Below are positions 35,346 to 47,179 of a stretch of 64,000 bases of DNA, piece by piece (position 1 is the stretch's first letter; each line of letters begins with the position of its first letter). The DNA is from Enoplolaimus lenunculus. Taxonomy: Eukaryota; Nematoda; Enoplea; Enoplida; Thoracostomopsidae. The stretch is taken from the NCBI GenBank assembly GCA_030248215.1, contig JASANG010001639.1, positions 124,001 to 188,000 of the forward strand. The letters run 5' to 3'. The position numbers and the translations under genes are program-made. The notes under the pieces are model-generated. The model saw only the letters and a list, made by a program, of their open reading frames with translations. It was not told where the DNA came from and made no database searches.

Positions 35346-35689
35346 TTGTAGAACTCTGGCAAACTAAAGTGCACATCTACGCCGTTTCTTAGATGTTCAA
35401 AAATATCGGAACCAAACCTACGTTTACAGATAGAGGATTGGCTTGCGTTGGTCTTTGGGCTCTGGTCGAAAAACTACGAAACCAAACCGAACCAACTCAG
35501 TTTGCGAATCTAACCCAAATATCGTAATATTGGTAAATCAAATAGATTCATGTTTGAGATAGGATCATTCAATATCTTTCTTAAAGTTCGAGTCCTTGCT
35601 CACTATACAAAATATCGTGGTAAGACTTAGGTTTTAGGCAAACGCCAAATCTTAGGCATAAGTAGCGTGTTCGCGTAAGGTAACTCTGG

Positions 35690-35950
35690 ATACTAATTTT
35701 GAGAAATCGTATAGGGAACAAATTGTATACCTTAAGGACAGAAATCCGATGGCGGATACAATCCAATGAGGCTAAAGTCACACGAGAAAAATCGTACACC
35801 TTAAAATAGATAAAAAGGCATTGATAAAAACCACACAGAGGAATAATCGTATACGTACCCTTAATGGGATAAAATCCAATCGGGGTAACTCAAACCATGT
35901 AAAAATAGTATACCTTAAAAGAGGATGTGCGAGGAAAATCGTATATATAC
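35690..35950. repeat. Degenerate tandem repeat (AAATCGTATACCTTAA)
   Basis: Five imperfect AAATCGTATACCTTAA words at about 35706, 35788, 35842, 35902 and 35933, alternating with GGATAAAATCCAATGGGGT-like words. Period 55-80 bases, strongly diverged. Confidence 0.5.
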
Positions 35951-36450
35951 ACGACACCGGAACTAAAAATTTTCGCTACGTCTACGTCTGTATCAAAGCC
36001 GAGATTTGACTTGTAAATACAGACATAACGTTTACAATTTCAATTTTAAAAACCCTACGAGTTAAGTTGCGTTATCATTCTCTGGTTCAGGTTATTCCCA
36101 TGCTGGGACGTTTCCAGAAGCGTCCACACAAAATTGTATTTGGGGGGGCACCGAATAATTTTTGGAGCTCTACATTTGCAATTCAAAATTGGTGTCTATT
36201 AGGGGTGATCTAGCCAAATTGGGAGGACAGCCACCGATGGCGCCCGTGGGGCGCCCTTGGACGTAAGAGGAAATCGAAATCATCGCAGTGCAGTGATACT
36301 GTATATACAACTAAAATAGATCTAAAAATTTTTTGCTTATTCTAGCAAAACATTCATAGAATTTCAGAAAAATACACACACCTAAAATTTATGTCAATAT
36401 ATACGCTATATACACGGATATATATACTTGTATATGAATCTACGGAAGTG

Positions 36451-36594
36451 AGAGCTCCTTGGGCTGGAGCGTTAAGCTCCTATAGGTCAGTGGTCATCGT
36501 AACCGCCTCCCACCCGTGAGACTGGGGATCGAATCTCACCTTGAAATTACATCTCATGTGAAATTGCAAATATTCACGTGAGAAAGGGTTAAAC
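36451..36594 (+). mobile_element. tRNA-derived SINE, family 2
   Basis: TCCTATAGGTCAGTGGTCAT (A-box region), CCGCCTCCCACCCGTGAGAC like an anticodon arm, GGGGATCGAATCTC (B-box), then a body ending ATTCACGTGAGAAAGGGTTA. About 70% like the 24636 copy over the whole length. Confidence 0.65.
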
Positions 36595-37691
36595 TAACAT
36601 TTTTTCAGTTTAACACGAGTTTAAGTAAACCTATTTTTAGTTTAAATAACAAGTGCAGCCCAGAAATTACATGTATCTAAGAGTTCGTTAAGTTTAGCTT
36701 AAACTGAAAGTATGAAAGATATAAAATGAGTCTAAGCTTAAACCAATCTGTTAGTTTAGTTAATATCTAGAATGTTAGTCTAATACTGCTGGATTTCCTT
36801 ATAAGCTTAAATCAAGTTAGTTTAAACTTTTAGAAAGTATGTTTCGTAGCACAAACTAAGTTGTGTCGTCCAGCAAGTTTGTTTGCGACTTTAATACTGG
36901 TATCTTAAAAATAACTGTTTGACAACATTCTACAAATTATTGTAAAAATAAACAAATTCAACATCATTTTAAATGTATAATGTTGCTTCACTTCCAGCTC
37001 AGACAGGTGATTTCCAGCCTAGAAAGAGAGACAAATATACATTGAAAAATTTCTTTCTTCAATGTTTCATTTTTTCAATTAACAGAAAACTTAACTTTTT
37101 ACAGTTGGATTATTTAACTTTAAAATTAAAATGTTCAACAAACAACGTCCGACAGATTACAAATAACGCAAATATCAAAACAACAAGACAGCAAACGCAA
37201 TTTAAAATATTAAACAATGACAGATGTATTAATGATGCAGATTTCTCTCTCTCTCTCGCTCTCTCGTTCCAAACGAACCATATAGCACCTAATATCAGCG
37301 ACCGCACAGCGAAAAATTGCACTTTGCTTCGTAATCGCACTGAAAACACAGTTGTATTTTTGCAATAATAAACATAACAGGCATTCTCGCGAAAATGTGT
37401 TACAGTACTTACAACCTATTAATCATTTTGTTCACGTGTAATGTGTCATAGAGCTAACACGGCACTTCAGAGCCCGATATGCCATCCTTCCGTAAATTTA
37501 GAGGGTAGTAAGTTCGCGGACAAAACTGCTGAAAGGTTACGGGTTAATGAAAAGATTAATTAAATGCGATTAGGTTTATGCTTAGGCTTTCTTAGGTTTC
37601 ATTTTTAGGATCGGATTACGGTTACATTTAGGAAAATATTAATCAACACTGAACAGTATAATTTTGGCAGTTTTATAGTAGTGCTGAACCC

Positions 37692-37915
37692 AGCAGCGGA
37701 TTCCAGAATTTCTGCCGGGAGCTGCGGAGTGGCAAATGTTATGAAACGCAAAAATTGTAAAGTAGAAACATTATCATTTTATCACCAAAAAATTTTCTGA
37801 TTGGCAAAACTGTAAGGTAAAGACCTTATCATTTTATCACAAAAAATTTTCTGATTGGCAAAACTGTAAGGTAAAGACCTTATCATTTTATCACACAAAA
37901 ATTTCTGAGGAAAAA
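37692..37915. repeat. Family G element, tandem units
   Basis: CAGCGGATTCCAGAATTTCT, then three copies of AACTGTAAGGTAAAGACCTT with ATCATTTTATCAC, the second and third identical over about 55 bases. Confidence 0.6.
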
Positions 37916-38816
37916 AAGTAGGGTCTGGTATTTTGTGAAATTAAAATAAGTTCCAGTAAGAGCCTAAGCTTCTAAGAAAATTTTCAAACTTCTCTTTCCT
38001 TACTCAGTCAAAAGCCTCTTGGATATATACTAATATATATCCATGTGTTCTTAAAAAATTTCCTTCATACACATTTAGACATGGGCTTGGAGTAAGGATT
38101 AGAAAAAGGCTTCCCTAAGCCTAAGCCTTAATCTTAAATGTCGATAAAAGTGCACAAGAGCCTATACACATTTGATTCACCATATATTTAAAAAAACAGC
38201 GCTGACGGCACAAAAACGACGACTGAGCGGAAGTTTCCTTTCATCGCCATATCTTTTCCACCCGTTCTCAGCGGTGAAAATCAACAACTGCACTGTTGGT
38301 GTGGGTGGTAACAACAAAATTTGATGCTTATATGCTTATCGTCGGCAACGCGTTAGAGGGTGCTTGGTGGAACAAAGAAATAAAATGTAAAAATCATATC
38401 AAGTTCGGTTTACAGTGGCGAACCGAGACATTTATATTGTTTGGGGGCCGGAGCCGTGAAAAAAAATTACTTATAATTGGGTTGTTAAGGTAAGATTGGT
38501 CAACCGTGAAAACAGCGGTTCAACAATACAGTTACGTTGCCTTACAGTAAAATGCAAATGAAACAAGGGTCTTGCGACCCCTCAGGATTTGTGTTCGTGA
38601 AGTTAACGCGTAAAATATGTAAAATGAGACTTTCGACGACCAGGGCGGGGGGTGGCCGCGTTACAGGTAGGCACGAAAACAAAAATTGCTTGTTAGAAGC
38701 TATATTTCGACAAGATACATTGACACTTGCATTCGCTGTGACCAGAACGTTATTTTTGTAAAAAAATGAGGACGCTGAACGCCTTGGTTAAGCGTACTAT
38801 ATATACACTCCCTAAA

Positions 38817-38820
<4 letters not shown>

Positions 38821-38887
<67 letters not shown>
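38821..38887. repeat. (TA)n microsatellite
   Basis: An uninterrupted run of about 33 TA dinucleotides. Confidence 0.95.
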
Positions 38888-38889
<2 letters not shown>

Positions 38890-39499
38890 CTTTATCTTGC
38901 TATAGGACGTGAATATTGACCCGTAGATGCGAATGAAGATATCGGAGCCTACGGTCTAGAAATAAATTAGGTTATTACACGTACGAAATAAGTTACAAAA
39001 ACAATTTAGATTCAAAGTCTATTTAGTATATATTTCAATTTTCAAATGGTTCAAAACTCGTGTTATATATTTTCGGTAAATTTTTCAACTATTCGGCTAG
39101 AAAGCATCAACTTAAAGCTGCTAGACCCCAAAGAGTTATTTTTTGTCCGCGTCTGACAGAGATGACGCGATATGGATCCAGTAAATATTCATGAAATGAT
39201 TATTCATCATTCAAGCGGACCACTACCGAAATAAGCTTCACCGTGAACGAAATTCACTACAGAACAAGCGTGGAAAAAATCTCGATTACCACACAACGCT
39301 ATATTGCAAACCGAATGTGAACCGAACCAGTATAATACCAACTATAATACTCTCAACAAATATTGGTCTCATTTAGACAATAAATAAAACGTACCCACAA
39401 AATGTATAACCACCTGCTATCTATGGGGTCCTGTTATAGGCATAAAGCTAAAAACTGCGCCTAAATTCTAAATTCTAGCTATGTATGCGTTGAGCTACA

Positions 39500-39740
39500 T
39501 TTTGGCAAATTCATTGCCTGATCCAAAAACGGGACAACTCACGCCATGCGGTCCAAACAGGAGATTAAAACCAAAATTTTGTTTATTAACATTGAGTACT
39601 CAAATTGCGTTTTGGTTCTTGCTCGTTTCGCTTGCGAGTTTTTCTTTTCACTATTATATATATCGCGTCTCACCCTCGTCAGAAGTTTCCAGATTCGTCA
39701 CTGGTAAATTTTAGTGTTTCTGCTTTTGTAAAACACAAAT
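39500..39740. repeat. Family N dispersed repeat with GCGTTTGGTTTCTCGCTCGC motif
   Basis: CCTGATCCAAAAACGGGA...CGGTCCAAACAGGAG and TTTGGTTCTTGCTCGTTTCG align with the complement of 43770-43900. The CTCGCTTCGCTCGCGAG-like core also occurs at 6030, 41950, 45235, 48530, 56995 and 62460. Confidence 0.45.
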
Positions 39741-40145
39741 ATATGTATCTGTATATAGGCAGCGTTGTGAATTCTAAGTATATATCATTACGTTTCTATC
39801 GTAGCAGCTATATTCCTAGCCTGAAATTCTAATAAATTCCTGTAAATATGTTTTATAGATTAATGGCTGTTCTAGAGCAAGCACGACGCTGTTCGTTTAT
39901 AGTAGAGCAGTGTCAAAATGGACCTTTTAAACTGGGAACGCGGCTCGGTTGTCAGGGAGCAAGAAGCCATCCTGAAGGGCGTCCCTACGCAAGTTTTTGC
40001 TCCAGCCCCATCGCCGTAAGGCCAAAAAACAGTATTAAATAAATTGGTTCTTTGTTAGAAAGAGTTGTCTTGTCTTCAACCTAAATTACCGCGCATACTG
40101 TAACAACATGGATCTCTATAGGTTCACATATCTCCTTCAGTTTAA

Positions 40146-40340
40146 AGGCCTATGTAAAGATCAGGGGCGGAACGTTTTTCTGTGGGACTATAATAGAGTA
40201 ATATTAAACTTTACACTAGTTTTTTGTTTGGCGTAGGCTTAGGCTTGGACTTCGGAATATGCTCATTCTTACGCTTAGGATTAGGCTTAGGCTTAGGGAT
40301 ATGTTTATAATACTTTTCTGCCCCTGTTCTTTACATTGGA
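40146..40340. mobile_element. Family A GGCC-type MITE, perfect duplication
   Basis: Left AGGCCTATGTAAAGATCAGG; right CTGTTCTTTACATTGGA. CAGTTTAA at 40138-40145 and 40341-40348. Interior GCTTAGGATTAGGCTTAGGC. Confidence 0.85.
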
Positions 40341-41031
40341 CAGTTTAACTTAAGTTTGAATCAAGCTAAAGTCAACGATACTACGCACTACCGATCTACA
40401 TTAGGCTTCGGTTGGAGTTTGGACGCATATGTTCTTGTACACCGTACCATTCCGAACTCTTAGGCTCAGGCTCAGGCTCAGACCATAGGCGTAGGTTTGG
40501 AAAAACGCTTGCATATAACTTAGCGTTTACCTAAGATTGGCCTAAGCCAAAGCCTATATCTTAACCTTAAATATACGGTGGAGTATACAAGAGTCCTTGC
40601 GAAAACACCTCGAATCGACGAAGAATAAATACTGTACTTGTATATGTTCGTAATCCCAGAAACTACTAGACTATTGCAAATTTAAATATAACAAAATCAA
40701 ATTTCCGACGTTGAATTTAAATTATAAACGAATATGAGTAAAATTGAAATATTAAAAAAATGTTAAAACCTCTAAAGCAATAATATAATATTGTTCTCAC
40801 AGCGGTGTCATGCTGAGAGCGAAAAAGGTTGTGTTTACATTGGTTTCCGTTGCTATATTCGAGTCTACTTTTCCACCTTAACGTTCACCATTGGCGATAG
40901 CCGCTGTATTCTGTGCTTCAAAGTATCAGACCACGCAGACAATGCCTTCTCAGAATATAACATACTTAAATCTCTGCTAATAATTGTTTTGTTTCCGTAT
41001 AATAAGTTTTTACTGGGACGTTAATTCTAGC

Positions 41032-41085
41032 GGCCAATGTAAAGAACACGGGCAGAACAGTATTTTAAGCATATTCCTAAGCCTA
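41032..41085. mobile_element. Family A left-end fragment
   Basis: GGCCAATGTAAAGAACACGG, GCAGAACAGTATTTTAAGC and one hexamer run, then unrelated sequence. Confidence 0.6.
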
Positions 41086-41483
41086 CCCATCTAAATAAAA
41101 CAGGGGAGGCCGAAAACGCACCGCGTGCCGGGTACATTCTTTTATACACAGAATTCTGCCAGTTGCATACTCTTGTTAAACTATGCAACAGCCACTCTTG
41201 ATACCACCGACCCATAGTGCAAAATGCGGCCCACCCCATAATGTTTAAGTACTAAAACCTTGGTTTAATTCGCTTACAACTGCAATAGCATTAATTTTGA
41301 TCCTTAAAAAGCACACGACCTCGTTTGCAAGCTCGTGTTAAATTACCCGTAGGCCAACTGATTTTCAACAGAAAGTTTTTAATATTTGACCAACACAGCG
41401 AATATAAAACACTATCATTTCGTTGAAATCAAATATGTTTAAAATATCTTCATTCAGCGAAACAAATATATATTATCATATAT

Positions 41484-41576
41484 TTAATCGTCGTCTGCAT
41501 TAATATCAATTGCTTTATCTGATAAAATTTGTCGCTCGCTGCTGCTCCAAATGCAACTGTTGTTTCGCTTTTGAAA
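41484..41576 (-). CDS. Weak candidate terminal exon
   Basis: On the minus strand, after a TTTTGCATAG acceptor, the frame reads FQKRNNSCIWSSSERQILSD then KAIDINADDD and TAA. Thirty codons; chance is likely enough. No poly(A) signal close by. Confidence 0.12.
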   Translation of the reverse strand, partial: FQKRNNSCIWSSSERQILSDKAIDINADDD

Positions 41577-41606
41577 CTATGCAAAAGGCGGTAGGGGTAG
41601 TATCGG

Positions 41607-41771
41607 CTCCGTAGCCAGAGCTAAAGGGGGAGGGGCTTAGCCCTCCGTCTAAAAATTTTGGCCACCCTGGAAACGGTTGACCCTGCTTGTGCAGTTCATC
41701 GAAAAGTTTTGTGAGCCCGTTCAGAAAAATATTTAGCCAATTTTAATATAGCTGGCTGAGCCAGCTACGGG
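41607..41771. mobile_element. Family D MITE
   Basis: CTCCGTAGCCAGAGCTAAAG at the left, GAGCCAGCTACGGGTC at the right; duplication not visible. Confidence 0.55.
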
Positions 41772-42570
41772 TCTGCGATAGATAAGTTTACGGCATGTTA
41801 CATATATTCTATTAACATCAGTGTAAATTTTTGATTAATATAGTAAGTGTATAAGTACCATTGGATTACCAAAAATGGACCCACGCACGTCATTCCGCTA
41901 ACGGACAACGATCAACACGAAAAAATTTGGTGTCAAAATTTGACACTAAAATTGCGTTTGGCTTCTCGATCGCGAACTTTTGTCTTGAATATAATTCCAT
42001 AAATATATAATGATTTACTGGATATCGAGTTTGGATTAGAAAAGCCAGCAATTCTGCCGCCCCCCCCCCCCGCCCTCTTGATACACAACCCTTTCATATT
42101 TGTATAATTAACTGTAACTTTATTTTGTACACTTTTTGCATTGTTAAACTACTGTAAACGGCAAAACAACGATTTGATATCTGTTCTGTAATGTCATTTG
42201 ATTAATTAATCGTATGTTTCAATTAAACTTCGACATAAATTGCTAAAATTGACAGCATTGCGTCGCATTGCGGTTACACGGCGCATGCGTTTGCAATTAT
42301 TTTTGACTTGTTAATTTCGCCAGTTTGTTCGCAGTAGGCCTTATAATTCAAGAAGAAGAGAATAATTTTTCTAGCAACTTATTCTCAAATTAACCTGCTT
42401 TGATAGACTTTATGTCCGTAAATGCCACAGATGGCATGTTTGAAAATTGGCTTCAGTATTCTGTCCCACATTTAAGATTAAGGTTGAAGCTAAGGCAAAT
42501 ATTAAAACATTAGGCAATGGCCTTTGCCTAGGTATATGTAACAGTAACCGTTTTTTGTAAACCTAATCAT

Positions 42571-42912
42571 CGGCGGGTTCAGAAATTTCTGACGGAGCGG
42601 GCAGGCTGGCAAAAGTGATGAAACTCAATTTTTGCTGTCTATATACTATATTAGTGAATATTTTGTTCGAGAAATAATTGTAAAACCTTGCCATTTTATC
42701 CAAAAAATTTTATGACAGGGTGGCGTCGAACAAGCGGCGAAATCCAGAAATTTGTAACAGGGGCAGGCTAGCAAAAGTGGTGAAACTCATTTTTTGCTCT
42801 ATATATGCTATATTAGTGAAAATTTTGCTATAGAAAAAATTGCAAGGCCTTGCCATTTTATCCAAAAAATTTTGTGACGGGGGGCGTACGTTCCCTTCAC
42901 TCTTTGGATCCG
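42571..42912. repeat. Family G repeat, two diverged units
   Basis: Two blocks of about 150 bases, each with GCGGAxTxCAGAAATTT, GGCAAAAGTGxTGAAACTCA, CTATATTAGTGAA and CTTGCCATTTTATCCAAAAA, ending CCCTTCACTCTTTGGATCCG. Confidence 0.55.
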
Positions 42913-43081
42913 GTAGCAAACCTAAGCCTCAGCCTAAGTCCAATCGTGTAGATGAAACTGTACACGAACTTGAAATCCCATTACTCAGTTCGCTTGAACG
43001 GAAATCTAACTGGTAATAGGTGCTACACACAATTGAGAATTGAGATTTCGGCACTTAATACTCACCAATTAAATTTTCACA

Positions 43082-43460
43082 CCAGCGCAAACTTGTCGCC
43101 CAACAGCGTCCTATAAAGCCAGTGAATAAATCTAAGCATAGTTCTCAGGGCCAATGTTACTTTGAGGGGCGTAACAGTAGATTAAGCGTATTCATAAGGT
43201 TAAGCCTAAGCCTAAGCGTTGCAAAAATGAGTTCCTAAGCCTAACCCTAAACAAAAAAAAATGTAATCTAGAATCTAAACCTACTGTTTTATAGACCCAC
43301 CAGAAACCTGGACGCCCCTTAAAGTAACATGGGCCGTTCTCAGCGTAAATCCCAAGCCTAAGCATAATAATGAGCGACGAATCATTGAGTCGATGAAATT
43401 TCAGATTACAAGTTGTCGATCGACCAGCCGAAGAATTGTCGAAATACCGTTTGCATCGTC
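43082..43460. mobile_element. Family C element interrupted by family B
   Basis: CAAACTTGTCGCCCAACAG at the left; right part AGTCGATGAAATTTCAGATT and GAAGAATTGTCGAAATACCG as in other C copies. The intact B element 43149-43335 lies in the middle. Confidence 0.6.
43149..43335. mobile_element. Family B GGCC-type MITE nested in family C
   Basis: Left GGCCAATGTTACTTTGAGGG; right CCTTAAAGTAACATGGGCC. Perfect duplication GTTCTCAG at 43141-43148 and 43336-43343. Confidence 0.9.
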
Positions 43461-43599
43461 CCAGCGACAACAATTAAGCGACTTGCAATTATAACCAATA
43501 AAAAATGCGCTGTACACTATACGTTTAATTAAGATACAAAGTAACGCAAAAGTAAATAGTCAAGTGAATATTGAGAAAGTTTTGAACGACATTTTAAAC

Positions 43600-43900
43600 T
43601 GTTTCAGTAAAATGCGGTGCGTGCGCAATTTAAAGACGAGAGAAAAAAATCGACGAGATTGCAGAAAGAATGCAAAGCATGCAGACCAAAGCATCTCAAG
43701 AGCGGTGGCCAATCAAAAAAGTTCTTGACAAAGGAGGTCGAGCGATGAAAATAGTGAACAAAAATAGCTCGCGAGTGAAACGAACGAAAAGCCAAGCGCA
43801 GCTTTAGTACTTGAAATTTCATGCAAAATTTGGTTTTTAATCCCTGTTTGGGGCCTAAGCATCCGGAGTGTCGCCGTCTCCCGTTGGATCCGCCAGTGCT
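43600..43900. repeat. Family N repeat, inverted orientation
   Basis: The complement of the 39500-39740 repeat, including CGCGAGTGAAACGAACGAAA and TTGGATCCGCCAGTG at its end. A 99-codon minus frame across it is element sequence. Confidence 0.45.
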
Positions 43901-44093
43901 CAATAAAATGACGTCCCTAACTGCAACAAAATTTGTGCGATTCCTATGCGTATATTGATGCTGAGCGAAGAGAGAAAGTGTAAATTAATATTTAGTGCAA
44001 AATTATTGCAGTGGCGTTGCGAAGAAATTGTGAACTGGTGGAAGGGGGGTGGCATCGTCAAAAACGACAAAAACGAGGATATTTCACTAGAAA

Positions 44094-44273
44094 CAGTGCC
44101 GGAGCAGGACTCCCCCCAAATTCCCGGGTGGGAGCCCCCAAACTCGCGACCGAAAAGTCAGACGAATTTTAAAATTAAACCGGTTTTTGTTTCATCCGGT
44201 TAGGGTGGGGGCTCCTTTAGGGGTGGGCCCCCCAAATGGGGGCGGGGTATGAACGGTGGCTGCTCCGGCCCTG
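44094..44273. mobile_element. hAT-like MITE, family H, copy 1
   Basis: Ends CAGTGCCGGAGCAGGACTCC and the complement of GGCTGCTCCGGCCCTG. Flanks ACTAGAAA and AGTGGAAA (6/8). G/C-runs and AACCGGTTTTTGTTTCATCC inside. Confidence 0.75.
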
Positions 44274-44538
44274 AGTGGAAACGTCAAATCGTGAACGATA
44301 AGCTCGATGAAGGATTTTTGCCAAACTAAACAAATACAAATTAGTGAGCAGCCCTCTCGCACTTTAAACGTCTTTCAATACAGCTTTGAGAAATATTGTG
44401 ATGTAACCATCAATATACGTATATACGCGGAAGCTTTTACACCAATAACTCTCGGGTAAAGATGGTTTTGAAAAAAAGTTTCAAAAATTAAATAGAAACA
44501 ACTGCAAGCAAGAACGGATATATTAAACAAAGACTCAC

Positions 44539-44586
44539 ACCGACGAGACAGGCACGCGGACGAGACTGGCGCTCCTTCTTCCGTCT
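44539..44586 (-). CDS. Weak candidate internal 48-bp exon
   Basis: Minus strand: AAAATTTCACAG acceptor, 48 bases (one frame RRKKERQSRPRACLVG), then a GTGAGT donor. Both sites fit the consensus but no neighbouring exon is identified. Confidence 0.15.
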
Positions 44587-44699
44587 CTGTGAAATTTTAA
44601 GCCCATTTTGGCGAAATTTATTCAATAGAATTAAAACTATTCTATGGATAGGAAATTTTTTTATTGCTTCGTCCACGAATCGGTTTGTTGCTATTGCTA

Positions 44700-44787
44700 T
44701 ATACATACATATATATTATATATAATATATGTATATATTATATATAATATATATTATATATTATATATGTGTATATTATATATACAA
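44700..44787. repeat. AT-rich TATATAATATA repeat
   Basis: Imperfect TATA/TATAATATATAT run of about 88 bases, self-complementary. Confidence 0.85.
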
Positions 44788-45123
44788 GGAAAAAGAGAGC
44801 GAGTGAAAAGGAAAAATGAATCATTTTTTCACAAAAATTGTTAAAATACGTGGCGCCGGCCACTCAAAACAAAATATTGCACAACTCACACGCGTCTTCG
44901 AAATAACTTTAAGTAGGCCGGTTTTTAGAAAAAACCAAAGTTTTAAAAAATGTTTATTGTTTACGCTTTGTCTTTATGAAACTTTAATTAATAGCGAAAG
45001 ATCGCTGCCGAATTCAAGCAGGCAAACATCCGCGTCTTTGGCCCTCAAAATGTATCAATATCGAAGCTTTGTATTAAAGATTTAGGATAGAAATTGCGTT
45101 TGGTTTATATCACGTGATCGCGT

Positions 45124-45316
45124 CAGGGCCGGAGCAGCCACCCCCCCATACCCCCATATGGGGGGTCCCCACCCCTAAAGGCGCCAATCCCTAACCGGTT
45201 GAAACAAAAACCATTTAAGTTTTAAAATGCGCCTGGCTTCTCGCTCGCTTCACTCGTGAGTTTGGGGCCCCCCCTGGAACTTTGCGGGAGCCGCTACCCT
45301 GCCTGCTCAGACACTG
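45124..45316. mobile_element. hAT-like MITE, family H, copy 2 (opposite orientation)
   Basis: Begins CAGGGCCGGAGCAGCCACCC and ends CCTGCTCAGACACTG. Flanks GATCGCGT and GATCCCGT (7/8). Its left arm is the complement of copy 1's right arm. Confidence 0.8.
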
Positions 45317-45471
45317 GATCCCGTTGTAAGAAATTTGTGAATCCACCACTGCTAAAGCTAAGGTTGGAATTTTGATGGAAGTCCGCAATGCATGGAACAC
45401 CGGAAATCGCGTTTTCCACATCCGGTCAGCATAACTTATTTCAGCAACTACATTTTAGCCGTTTGCAAAAG

Positions 45472-45952
45472 GTGCCCATGTAAAGATTAGGGGCGGAACG
45501 TTTTTCTGCGTTACTGCAATAGAGTAAAGCTTAAGCTTTACAGTAATTTTTTTGCTTAAGCTTAGGCACTAGCGGATTTAAACGGGGTTCGGGGTGGGGG
45601 GCGTACGCCCCCCTGTCACAATTTTTTGTGATACAATGGTAAGAACGCAACTTACAATTTCCCCCTCAAAACTTTTTTTGTAAAAAAATACAATTTTTAC
45701 CATCAAAAAATTTTTTGCTATAAAACGATAAGGTCTCTACATTACAGTTTTTTTCCTAAACATTTTGGTGATAAAATGATAAGGTCATTCTTACCTTACG
45801 ATTTTTGCGTTTAGTAACATTTGTTTACCCGCCTCCCCGTCAAAAATTTTTAGATCCGCTTCAGGGCTTAGGTGAAGTTCACGCTTAGGTTTAAACTAAG
45901 GACGCAGGAATATCCTTATACTGCTGTTACGGCCCTATTCTTTACATTGGCC
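45472..45952. mobile_element. Family A MITE interrupted by family G
   Basis: Left GCCCATGTAAAGATTAGGGG; right CCTATTCTTTACATTGGCC. A family G block (45569-45862) lies between GCTTAGGCACT and GGGCTTAGGTG of the hexamer interior. Confidence 0.65.
45569..45862. repeat. Family G element nested in family A
   Basis: CTAGCGGATTTAAACGGGGT at the left, tandem AAGGTC-ACCTTAC units, TTTTTAGATCCGCTTCAG at the right. Confidence 0.6.
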
Positions 45953-46138
45953 ACATATTAACGCACTCCACCGTGTTGATGCGTCAAACATCAGAAAACT
46001 GTGAAAATTGAAAATGGTTAACACCAAAAAAAACGAAAATCGGAAAATGCTTAAACGATCATCTTTGCATCGGTTTCAAATTGCATTGCTCATACATTAA
46101 CAATACTGCATAAACAAATATTCAACGTCCTTTTTTTT

Positions 46139-46255
46139 GGTTTTATATAACCAATCAGCATTAAGCACGGTTTATATAACCAATCAGCATTAAGCACGGT
46201 TTATATAACCAATCAGCGTTAAGCACGGTTTATATAACCAATCAGCATTAAGCAC
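46139..46255. repeat. 29-bp tandem array, 4 units with TATATAA and CCAATCAGC
   Basis: The unit GGTTTATATAACCAATCAGC then ATTAAGCAC repeats four times with one difference (CAGCGTT in unit 3) and one extra T in unit 1. Each unit holds a TATA-like and a CCAAT-like word. Confidence 0.9.
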
Positions 46256-46439
46256 AAAGATTTTACACTCGGCCGCCGGTGGGGGGATGCAACACTCATC
46301 GCCGCTGGATTCGCCTTTGAGCGTACCCAAAAGCTAAACAAGTGAAAAAACTGAATACTTTGCAAAAAGACAAACTTATACGTAGTAACTGTAAATATTT
46401 TCATTGACCCATTCCTTTATTTATAGTATTCTCTATATG

Positions 46440-46552
46440 ATCTGAGCTTATACCTAAACCTAAGCTGAAGCAAAAAATTCGACTAAAGCTTAAGATTACG
46501 CTATTGCAGTCCCGCCGACAAACGTTCCGCCTCTAATCTTTTTGCATGGGCC
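46440..46552. mobile_element. Family A right half
   Basis: CTTATACCTAAACCTAAGCT, the AAAAAATTCGACTAAAGCTT block and the right end CTCTAATCTTTTTGCATGGG then CC. Left end lost. Confidence 0.6.
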
Positions 46553-46849
46553 AAAGATTGAATTAAACTATTTTCAAAACTGTCGACGTTTCATTTCCGT
46601 TTAATTTTTAATGCATCCATAAACCAAGTGTACAACAAAACTGGTTTGGTTTGAAGAAAACCTAAAAATTAATAAATTAATTAATAAATTACTAAAACGC
46701 AACCCACGTGGCATAATTCTGAAAACCTGCACGCGGTGGCATACCTCTCACTCTCACGTTTTTAAGGAATTGGCAAAAATTCTGGAAAGGTTATTGGAAA
46801 AAAATTCTAAAAAACATTTAGAATACGACTGTTTGGGCAAATGATTTTC

Positions 46850-47043
46850 AGAGTTCTCGTCTCGATGGGAAAAAGGCCCATAAACGGCACACAAACAAAC
46901 ACATTTTTAACCCCAGTTGGCGTTTTGTCATACAAAATATTTGCCGCAAACCCTATCGCTCTGTCATCAACACAGAAACATTGGAAGACGCACAGGGCCA
47001 GGATTTGATTTCGGAAGGGTATTATCTCATACAAATAAGCATT
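46850..47043 (+). CDS. Candidate exon, unknown gene
   Basis: A TTTTCAG acceptor (46843-46849) is followed at once by a frame SSRLDGKKAHKRHTNKHIF..., containing RFVIQNICRKPYRSVI and TLEDAQGQDLISEGYY, with TGA near 47041. A GTATTA site after ISEG could be a donor. The opposite strand is also open for 75 codons. No family is recognised. Confidence 0.2.
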
Positions 47044-47179
47044 CTGTGATAGATTATGCCGAAAGAGAAAATTTTATTGACCTTTAAGATCCAGAAGGTT
47101 AGGTTATTCTATAGGGTTTTTGTCTCTCTACGAGTTTCGGAGCGGTTATTTCTCCTTGTTTGCGTGCGCTCTTGAGAAA

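Noticed and set aside
35380-35525. Plus-strand frame MFKNIGTKPTFTDRGLACVG and onwards after a TTCTTAG
   Set aside because: 45 codons, no recognised family, opposite strand also open; not distinguishable from chance.
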